From NCBI GenBank assembly GCA_014380825.1, contig JACMJD010000405.1:1-5123 (forward strand): 5,123 bases of DNA, given 5' to 3'. Made by a program: the position numbers and the translations under genes. This stretch comes from Phycisphaerae bacterium (GTDB lineage: Bacteria > Planctomycetota > Phycisphaerae > Tepidisphaerales > Tepidisphaeraceae). The notes under the pieces were generated by a model. The model was not told the origin of the DNA. It worked only from the letters and a program-made list of their open reading frames with translations, and did no database searches. Below, one piece after another: positions 1-5,123 of this stretch (positions are counted from its first letter, which is position 1; every line of letters begins with the position of its first letter).

Positions 1-1
1 A

Positions 2-1063
2 ATGCTCATTCAGATTGCGTTCGTGTACTGGCTTGCATTCGCAGCCAAGACCAGCGCGGATTGGCGATCGGACTTTTCGGCGGTCTATTACTTCCTGAAT
101 TCACACCTCAGCACGCCGCTGGGTTATGCGATCGGGCAATTGCCCGTGCTATCGCAACTGCTGACGATCGGCTCATTGGGACTGGAATTGTTCGGCCCGT
201 TCTTTGCGCTGCTGACGTACAGCATGCCGCGTACGCGGACGCTGATCGTGCTGGGCTTCATCCTGTTTCACCTGGGGCTGGTCGCGACGATGTACGTCGG
301 CACGTTCTCGTTCATCTGCATCGCGGCGTGGATGATTTACATCCCCACGCCAATGTGGAACGCGTTCGCTCGCGGATCGATCGTCCGCGCGATTGCCAGC
401 GCGTGGAACTCATTTGTGGCGCGCATCGCGCGGATGGTCGAAGCGATACCTGCGCTCGCGGTTCGCACGATCACGCCGGGATCGCAAAACCCAATTGTGC
501 TGGCGTTCGTCGCGCTGCTGCTGTTTTACGTCTGCATCGTCAACCTGGTCGGAACGCTGCCCAAGCCCGTGCTCCCGTTGGCCGGGCCGCTTGCGAGGTT
601 GCCGCGGCTCAAGCAGAGCTGGGGGATGATGGACACGTCCTGGCCTTATTTCCACGCGCTGTTGCTGGAAGTACAACAGGCTGACGGGACGATGCACACC
701 GTGACGCGCGCCGACGCCCCCGACGGCTCGTTCGATCGCACGCTGCCCACCACGCAGAAGCCGGACGAGTATTGGAAGTGGCCGGTGTGGCGCGCTGAGA
801 CGACGTGGCTTGTAGCATATCGATCAACGCTGCTGCTGGGCGCGATCGAGAACAAGCCGCAATCGATCGAAGCGTACTGTGATTTTCATCTCCGAAAGTG
901 GAACCAGTTGCATCCGTCGCCGGCGCAGCAGGCGAAAGTGATCAGAGCGTACGCGCTGTTGTCGCCCACCAAGGGGCCCGACGGGACACGGAACAACTCG
1001 GTCCCCAGTGGGAAACAACTGATCTATACCTGGCCCCGATCAACCACAGCGCCGGCGAAGTAA
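2..1063 (+). CDS. HTTM-domain membrane protein, 5'-truncated by the window edge
   Basis: This is the C-terminal part of an integral membrane protein resembling the HTTM (vitamin K-dependent gamma-carboxylase-like) family; 353 residues are visible. Hydrophobic segments lie at about residues 3-16, 45-73, 79-116 (probably two helices) and 164-187. The pattern of a Glu in a hydrophobic helix (E62, LELFGPFF) followed by a helix with H90 (FILFHLGLVATMYVGTFSF) is typical of HTTM proteins. After the last helix comes a soluble tail (about 190-353) opening with LKQSWGMM, like the Q-W-x-M-F stretch that follows the last helix in many HTTM proteins. The ATG at base 2 is probably internal, because HTTM proteins normally have further helices upstream. 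Carboxylase activity should not be assumed, since most bacterial HTTM proteins have no known reaction. It ends 22 bp before the aldo/keto reductase on the same strand, which suggests co-transcription. A DoxX-like protein is a less likely alternative. Confidence 0.8.
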   Translation: MLIQIAFVYWLAFAAKTSADWRSDFSAVYYFLNSHLSTPLGYAIGQLPVLSQLLTIGSLGLELFGPFFALLTYSMPRTRTLIVLGFILFHLGLVATMYVGTFSFICIAAWMIYIPTPMWNAFARGSIVRAIASAWNSFVARIARMVEAIPALAVRTITPGSQNPIVLAFVALLLFYVCIVNLVGTLPKPVLPLAGPLARLPRLKQSWGMMDTSWPYFHALLLEVQQADGTMHTVTRADAPDGSFDRTLPTTQKPDEYWKWPVWRAETTWLVAYRSTLLLGAIENKPQSIEAYCDFHLRKWNQLHPSPAQQAKVIRAYALLSPTKGPDGTRNNSVPSGKQLIYTWPRSTTAPAK

Positions 1064-1075
1064 CTTGATCGGATT

Positions 1076-1080
1076 GGAGA
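1076..1080 (+). promoter_or_regulatory. Ribosome binding site of the aldo/keto reductase
   Basis: GGAGA lies five bases before the GTG at 1086, a near-ideal Shine-Dalgarno sequence and spacing. It supports this GTG as the start. It sits in the 22-bp gap after the HTTM stop codon, so the gene can be translated independently from a shared transcript. Confidence 0.7.
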
Positions 1081-1085
1081 AATAA

Positions 1086-1979
1086 GTGGCGAGCATCGAA
1101 CAACGCGCACTCGGCAATACAGGTCTGAATGTCACGCTGATCGGCCTGGGCGCGCTGGAGATCGGCCGAGATTGGGGCATCGGCGAAGGCCCGGCACGCG
1201 CGCGGCCCGACGAATCCGGTGCGGCCGAGGTGCTGAACGCCGCGCTCGATGCGGGCGTCAACCTCATCGACACCGCAAGCGCGTATCACCGCAGCGAAGA
1301 GCGCATCGGAAAATCGATTCCTCATCGCCGCCGCGAATACGTGTTGGCCAGCAAATGCGGCGAGCATAACGATGAGCCGAACACGTTTTACGATTACTCG
1401 TACAAAGCGATCCGCGAATCGATCAAGCGCAGTCGCGATCTGCTGAAGACCGATGTGATCGACGTCATGCAGATCCACTTCGGCCCGGAACCGCAAAAAG
1501 TGCTGGACGACGGCGAATGCGTTCGCGCGATGAAAGATGCGCGCGAGGCAGGCGAGATCAAACACCTGGGCGCCAGCATCGGCGGCGATGTGCTCAAGCG
1601 CTGCATCGACAGCGGTGATTTCCAAGTTGTGCAAGTCGGCTATTCGCTGCTGGACCAGAAGGACGGCGAGCTGATCACCCGCGCCCGCGACCGCGGCATC
1701 GGCGTGCTGATCCGCAGCGGATTCGCCGGTGGGTGGTTGACGTCACGTATCAGCACCGCCCCGCGCGACAAACGCCCGCCCAAGGCGCAGGCAATTCTTG
1801 ATCTGTGCGGCGGCGACACCGACAAGATCTATTCGCTGGCGCTGCATTTCCTGGCGCGGCACGAAGGGATCAGCTCGATCCTGGTCGGCACAAAGTCCGT
1901 AAAGAATATTCAGCAGGCCGCAAAGTTGATCGCACAACCAATCGACGAATCGCTGCTGGATCGCGCGACCGCAGTTTGA
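1086..1979 (+). CDS. Aldo/keto reductase, 297 aa
   Basis: This is a complete aldo/keto reductase with the (beta/alpha)8 barrel fold, a family that reduces aldehydes, ketones or sugars with NAD(P)H or runs the reverse oxidation. The N-terminal motif LGNTGLNVTLIGLGALEIG (residues 9-27) is characteristic. The catalytic tetrad is intact: D62 and Y67 in NLIDTASAYHRSEERIG, K90 in LASKCG and H131 in MQIHFG. Other family marks are KHLGASI (159-165), QVGYSLLDQ (183-191) and the C-terminal cofactor-binding stretch LVGTKSVKNIQQA (266-278). The length of about 300 residues is normal for the single-domain type. There is no signal peptide, so it should be cytoplasmic. The start is GTG, chosen because GGAGA precedes it by five bases and the LGNTG motif begins at residue 9. 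It follows the HTTM gene by 22 bp and converges on the glycosidase gene with 9 bp between stop codons. The substrate cannot be told from sequence; a sugar or sugar-derived aldehyde is possible given the neighbours. Confidence 0.95.
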   Translation: MASIEQRALGNTGLNVTLIGLGALEIGRDWGIGEGPARARPDESGAAEVLNAALDAGVNLIDTASAYHRSEERIGKSIPHRRREYVLASKCGEHNDEPNTFYDYSYKAIRESIKRSRDLLKTDVIDVMQIHFGPEPQKVLDDGECVRAMKDAREAGEIKHLGASIGGDVLKRCIDSGDFQVVQVGYSLLDQKDGELITRARDRGIGVLIRSGFAGGWLTSRISTAPRDKRPPKAQAILDLCGGDTDKIYSLALHFLARHEGISSILVGTKSVKNIQQAAKLIAQPIDESLLDRATAV

Positions 1980-1988
1980 TGCACGCTG

Positions 1989-4040
1989 TTACTTCTCGAT
2001 TCCACGCTTCGTCACGGTGTAGTTCTTGCCCTGATAATTCAGATTCTTCAGCACCGCGTTCGGATCGAACTTCCCGAATTTCGGCTCGGCCGAAATCCCG
2101 TTCGCGAGCGTTGCCTTCACGCCGAAGATCGATTCGATGATGATGTTCGTCCACGCGCCGTTGCTGGAGCACGTCCAGTCGGTGATGTACGGGAAATCTG
2201 GCGGCGCCTTGATCGCTCCGCCGTCTTCGGGATCGACCACCGTTTCGCAGAAATGCGCCTGCCCGAACGGGCCCTGATTCGCGCTGCGCGCCAAACCTTT
2301 CACCCAGTCGAACGCCAGATCGACTTCGCCGATGCGATACAAACCGGTGACGGCTTGCGGAGGCCACGCGGGATACGCGCCGGTCCACTGATGATCGGGC
2401 CGTACGCTGAACATCGCATCATCGTCATCGCAACTGAGCGCGTGCATCCACGCGGGCGTCTGCAATTCCCGCCGGAAGAAGTCGACCATCTCGCGCTTCT
2501 GCTTTTCCGGAATGTCGTCCGGAATCGTGTTGAGCACGGTGTTGAAGTCGTAGCAATGACGAACTTCGCGCAGCGAACCATCCGGAAATCGCGCATGAAA
2601 AAACCCTTTGCCCTCGACGTACAGCTTGTTCACTTCGCGCGCCAGTTCCTTCGCCTCGGCCAGCATCGACGCGGCTTTGTCTTTCTGACACTTCGTCGAA
2701 ATGATCTCCGCCACTGTGCGCAGATTGAACACGTTGGCGGCGTTCAGGCTGGCGACTTCGTGTACGTAGGTGTTCACGCACTCGAGCAGATTGTTCAGCC
2801 CGCCGTAATCCGCGAGCTTGCTCTTCGTGGCGAAGCGTTTGTAGTTGTGCGCGTATTGTTCGAGATAGTCGACGGTCTTCTGCTCTCCCACCTTTCGATC
2901 GAGCCACCCGAGATCGCCGCTGAATCGCAGGTAATCGCGCGCGATGGATGTCATCGCAAAATCGTTTACCGAATACCACGGCCCGACGCCCGCGCCGGTG
3001 AGATATTCGGTGCCGAAGTGCTTGTGGATGTCGAGTTTCATCCACCGTTCCAGGCTGGCGCGCATCTCGGCCGGGTCGAGCAGCGCGTGAACGAGCGACG
3101 ACAGCGAGTAATCCCACAGGAACGTGACCGGCTGCCAGTATCGCGGAATCAGCGTTGTGTACGCGCGGCCATGCACTGAGTACGGCGATTCGCGCTTGAA
3201 ATAAATCGTGCCGAGAATGCCGATGTGATACAGCTTCAGCACATCGCGATCGGACGTTTCCAGCGTCGGCATGTGCCCGGAATATCGATCGTTGCCCGGC
3301 GTGAACACGGCCGCCAGTTCTGCGTTCCAGTCATCCCGCGCGCGGCGGATTTCTGCTTCGGGATTTCGCGCGAGCTGGTCATACAGGCTCGCAGCACCGG
3401 CCGCATCGTCGGCAATCACGTTCAGGTAGCTGAAGACTTTCGATTCGCCCGGCCGCAGTGGAAACGTGATGCGCAAGCCGTTGTTCGTGACGTCAATCGC
3501 CGGCGGAACGACGCCTTGCAGGCACACCGCCGTGCTGGCGCGAGCGCGGAATCGGATCGCGCGACGTTCACTATCGATTTCGATCGCGTTATCCGTTTCC
3601 GTCGGCGGATGCGCGTTGTTCCAGGCGGTGACCGATTTCGTCACCCCGCCCCGCAGGCCGAGCTTGATCGTTACCTCGCGCGGCGAAGTCGAAAGATTCT
3701 TCACTTCCACTCGCACGATCGCGGCCATCTGCTTCACGACCAGCACGGTCGTTGAGCTGACGCGCAGGCCGTCGGCTTCGCCAACGCGCTCGATGCGATC
3801 GGGCAGCCACGTCGTCGTCACCGGCGAACCGGTCGCGGCAAATATCTTGCCGTTGAGAAACAGCGTACCGGTTACCGTGTCCGAACACGCGAACGGCGGA
3901 AAGTTCAGACTGCGGATCGCGACCGGATCCAGATCGCTCTGCACGCACCCTAGGAAATTCGTCAGCCCGGGCGGGCAAAACAAATCCCCGAACCGATGCG
4001 TCATCGGCGAGCTCTTCAGATCTTCAACAACTGGAATCAT
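1989..4040 (-). CDS. Six-hairpin (alpha/alpha)6-barrel glycosidase-like protein
   Basis: This large protein of about 683 residues has the layout of inverting glycoside hydrolases and debranching-type enzymes: an N-terminal beta-sandwich (about 1-250), an (alpha/alpha)6 barrel (about 260-640) and a short C-terminal beta segment. Numbered from the ATG at 4040, barrel motifs include FLWDYS (307-312), YSVNDF (356-361), ADYGGLNNLLEC (410-421), an acidic run CDDDD (537-541), RPDHQWTGAYPAWPPQAV (547-564) and GPFGQAHF (590-597). The stretch around 547-580 resembles the W-R-G-x-x-W-P plus GL-x-x-x-G segment of GH63/GH37/MGH1-like barrels. I could not assign a GH family, and the catalytic acid and base are not established. 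There is no signal peptide or membrane segment, so it looks cytoplasmic. The start is uncertain: TTG at 4058 (689 aa), ATG at 4040, or ATG at 4004 (671 aa), the last having a purine-rich GAAGAG seven bases upstream. It lies downstream of the DUF4185-like gene, separated by a hairpin repeat, and probably belongs to the same locus. Confidence 0.85.
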   Translation of the reverse strand: MIPVVEDLKSSPMTHRFGDLFCPPGLTNFLGCVQSDLDPVAIRSLNFPPFACSDTVTGTLFLNGKIFAATGSPVTTTWLPDRIERVGEADGLRVSSTTVLVVKQMAAIVRVEVKNLSTSPREVTIKLGLRGGVTKSVTAWNNAHPPTETDNAIEIDSERRAIRFRARASTAVCLQGVVPPAIDVTNNGLRITFPLRPGESKVFSYLNVIADDAAGAASLYDQLARNPEAEIRRARDDWNAELAAVFTPGNDRYSGHMPTLETSDRDVLKLYHIGILGTIYFKRESPYSVHGRAYTTLIPRYWQPVTFLWDYSLSSLVHALLDPAEMRASLERWMKLDIHKHFGTEYLTGAGVGPWYSVNDFAMTSIARDYLRFSGDLGWLDRKVGEQKTVDYLEQYAHNYKRFATKSKLADYGGLNNLLECVNTYVHEVASLNAANVFNLRTVAEIISTKCQKDKAASMLAEAKELAREVNKLYVEGKGFFHARFPDGSLREVRHCYDFNTVLNTIPDDIPEKQKREMVDFFRRELQTPAWMHALSCDDDDAMFSVRPDHQWTGAYPAWPPQAVTGLYRIGEVDLAFDWVKGLARSANQGPFGQAHFCETVVDPEDGGAIKAPPDFPYITDWTCSSNGAWTNIIIESIFGVKATLANGISAEPKFGKFDPNAVLKNLNYQGKNYTVTKRGIEK

Positions 4041-4059
4041 TCGAAACACCCACTTCAAA

Positions 4060-4150
4060 AATCAAAACATCTGTCACGAAGGCACGAAGGACACGAAGGA
4101 ATTACAAGAGATGAATTGGTATTCTCTTCGTGTCCTTCGTGCCTTCGTGG
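4060..4150 (-). terminator. Possible hairpin terminator or attenuator after the DUF4185-like gene
   Basis: On the minus strand the stem begins about 16 bases after the TGA of the propeller gene. It is followed, after seven bases, by a T-rich stretch (TTTTGATTTTT, ending at the candidate TTG start at 4058). The position suits a terminator or an attenuator controlling the glycosidase gene. However, the 27-base loop is long and the T-tract is interrupted and not adjacent to the stem, so this is only one reading of the repeat. Confidence 0.3.
4075..4149. repeat. Inverted repeat of tandem CACGAAGG(A) units, 24-bp perfect arms
   Basis: The left arm is 4075-4098 and the right arm 4126-4149; they are exact reverse complements over 24 bp with a 27-bp loop. 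Each arm is built of short direct repeats. On the left these are CACGAAGG (4075-4082), CACGAAGGA (4083-4091) and CACGAAGGA (4092-4100). The right arm carries the complementary CCTTCGTG-type units. In RNA the pair 4099-4125 adds a G-U, and 4074-4150 another. The element fills the gap between the two minus-strand genes and contains no coding sequence. Similar CACGAAGG-rich palindromes are, from memory, dispersed in many planctomycete and related genomes, so it is probably one copy of an intergenic repeat family. No target-site duplication was seen at its edges. Confidence 0.9.
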
Positions 4151-4157
4151 CCAATTC
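4113..4157. repeat. Second, overlapping inverted repeat (GAATTGG / CCAATTC)
   Basis: GAATTGG at 4113-4119, in the loop of the large hairpin, is the exact reverse complement of CCAATTC at 4151-4157, just outside its right arm. With G-U pairs allowed in RNA, 4112 with 4158 and 4120 with 4150 also pair, and 4111 with 4159 is A-T, giving about 10 near-continuous pairs. This stem would loop out the whole right arm, so it is an alternative to the 24-bp stem. Its stability is clearly lower and its role is unknown. Confidence 0.5.
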
Positions 4158-4165
4158 GTATTTCT

Positions 4166-5123
4166 TCATGCCAACGTCACTTCCACGAGATGCGGAAAAT
4201 ACTCTTCGAACTCAATGTACGTCAGGTAAATCGTTCGGCCACCATCACCGGCCAGTTCGGGATGCTCTTTGCCCGCATAGATCAGCGTGATCGGATATGG
4301 CCGGGGAAATTCGTGCTTGGCTTCGCATTGCCAGAGTGTGACCGGATCGCTCCACGGGCCCCACGGTTCGGGCGCGGTGCGGGCGACGATCTTGCCGGAC
4401 AGATCGAGCGAATGCACCGCGAGAAATTTCCCGAGATGTTTGTTGAATGAAACGGAGAGCTCACTCGGCATCCCGTCAAATACGCTGATTGCGTCGGCGA
4501 CATTCGTGCTCCACCGCGGCTCGTGCGACGCGAGATACGTGTACGCTTCGACGTTGCCAATGCCGCCACACGCACAGGCGACATAGCACTCTTGCTTGCC
4601 GTTCTTCTGCACCGTGCCGAACAGATACACATGGCCATCGGATGGATGCTGAAGAAACGCCGTGGCGAAATGCGGTTCGTCGGCACGCCACAAAATGTCA
4701 TTGCCATCGCGCGTGATGCGCTTGAACTTCCACTCGCCGCGATTGCCGACGGCCAGCCCCGAGCCCACGATCTCAAACGCGATCGGCAGCGGGCCGGTGT
4801 TCTCTTTCAGCATCTGCACTTTGATGAACGACAGGTAAACCCGCCGATCGATGCAGATGCCGTGCTGGCACCACATGCGAATCCAATCGGGGTGCTCGTC
4901 GCGCTCCAGCGGCAGGAGCGTTTTCAGCCCGCCTTTTTCATCGAGCAGGTAGCGGAAGTTCTTCAGCCCACCGTCACCGGTTTGTGATGGCAGAATCAGG
5001 CCGGTGTTGTTGATCATGTGCTCGAACGTGCCGCGGCCAGACATATCCCACGGCCCGACGGGTTGGCCGTCGATCTGCCAGATGCTGTGCGTGGTTGGCC
5101 GCGTGCCGACGAGCGTGTCGCCG
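4166..5123 (-). CDS. DUF4185-like beta-propeller protein, 5'-truncated by the window edge
   Basis: The reading frame stays open from the TGA at 4166-4168 to the window edge, giving 318 visible residues; the ATG at 5044 is internal. The first complete codons read GDTLVGTR, the kind of G-D-T start of the first blade seen in DUF4185 and related five-bladed propellers. Upstream of that ATG the frame encodes a continuous, protein-like stretch ending VGPWDMSGRGTFEH. Numbered from the edge, other propeller-type marks are MPSELSVSFNKHLGKF (218-233), the ARTAPEPWGPWSDP stretch (247-260) and a final strand-rich IYLTYIEFEEYF (298-309). DUF4185 proteins are thought to be related to GH43-like propellers and are often found with carbohydrate genes, but their activity is largely unproven. 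Any signal peptide would lie outside the window. It precedes the six-hairpin glycosidase on the same strand with only the hairpin repeat between them. A DUF5005 or GH43-type propeller is the alternative. Confidence 0.75.
   Translation of the reverse strand, partial: GDTLVGTRPTTHSIWQIDGQPVGPWDMSGRGTFEHMINNTGLILPSQTGDGGLKNFRYLLDEKGGLKTLLPLERDEHPDWIRMWCQHGICIDRRVYLSFIKVQMLKENTGPLPIAFEIVGSGLAVGNRGEWKFKRITRDGNDILWRADEPHFATAFLQHPSDGHVYLFGTVQKNGKQECYVACACGGIGNVEAYTYLASHEPRWSTNVADAISVFDGMPSELSVSFNKHLGKFLAVHSLDLSGKIVARTAPEPWGPWSDPVTLWQCEAKHEFPRPYPITLIYAGKEHPELAGDGGRTIYLTYIEFEEYFPHLVEVTLA

Noticed and set aside
61..684. + strand open frame of 207 codons in another frame of the HTTM gene
   Set aside because: It lies within the membrane-protein gene in a shifted frame and is rich in Ala/Arg/His with no hydrophobic segments; it is a shadow.
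942..1634. - strand open frame of 230 codons opposite the aldo/keto reductase
   Set aside because: The + strand gene has a complete catalytic tetrad and a ribosome binding site; the antisense frame has low-complexity Ala/Arg/Asp composition and no motif.
1953..1974. Small imperfect hairpin (CTGCTGG / CCGCAG) near the reductase stop as a terminator
   Set aside because: The stem is only six pairs with a bulge, lies inside the coding sequence and is followed by only three T residues.
2253..3179. Long + strand open frame of 308 codons opposite the glycosidase gene
   Set aside because: It is antisense to a well-supported gene, has a biased Arg/Val/His-rich composition and shows no domain motif; such frames are common opposite GC-rich genes.
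4075..4149. Tandem CACGAAGG units as a CRISPR array
   Set aside because: The units are 8-9 bp, directly adjacent without spacers and arranged as an inverted pair, which does not fit CRISPR.
4059..4165. A promoter for the glycosidase gene in the intergenic gap
   Set aside because: No convincing -35/-10 pair with proper spacing was seen on the minus strand; the region is mostly the hairpin repeat.
3466..4290. + strand open frame of 274 codons spanning the hairpin repeat
   Set aside because: It overlaps two opposite-strand genes, runs straight through the repeat (reading it as CHEGTKDTKE-like peptide) and has no recognisable protein features.

Overview
The window reads as ordinary chromosomal sequence from a GC-rich environmental bacterium, most likely of the PVC group and perhaps a planctomycete of the Phycisphaerae type. 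This is inferred from four things: an HTTM membrane protein with a long soluble tail, a six-hairpin glycosidase beside a beta-propeller protein, weak or absent Shine-Dalgarno signals, and a CACGAAGG-type intergenic repeat that I recall seeing often in such genomes. None of these proves the taxonomy. No tRNA, rRNA, CRISPR array, insertion sequence or phage gene was seen.

The layout is two convergent gene pairs. On the + strand, bases 2-1063 hold the 3' part of an HTTM-type membrane protein (5' end outside the window). It is followed after 22 bp by an aldo/keto reductase (1086-1979) with a GTG start, a good ribosome binding site and an intact Asp-Tyr-Lys-His catalytic tetrad. On the - strand, entering from the right edge, is a DUF4185-like beta-propeller protein (4166 to beyond 5123, 5' end outside the window). 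It is followed by a large protein (1989 to about 4040) with a beta-sandwich plus (alpha/alpha)6-barrel glycosidase architecture. The two pairs meet tail to tail, with only 9 bp between stop codons and no clear terminator.

The only sizeable non-coding stretch is about 100 bp between the two minus-strand genes. It is dominated by a perfect 24-bp inverted repeat (4075-4098 / 4126-4149), each arm built from three tandem copies of an 8-9 bp CACGAAGG(A) unit. A second, overlapping 7-bp inverted repeat could form an alternative fold. This is the most distinctive non-gene structure here.

The minus-strand pair looks like carbohydrate handling: the six-hairpin protein is probably a glycoside hydrolase of unassigned family, and the propeller protein is a possible sugar-active or sugar-binding partner. 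The plus-strand pair looks like a membrane protein co-transcribed with an NAD(P)H-dependent carbonyl or sugar reductase. No functional link between the pairs can be shown from sequence alone. I found no clearly new multi-gene system; the leads are the hairpin repeat and the unclassified glycosidase with its neighbour.
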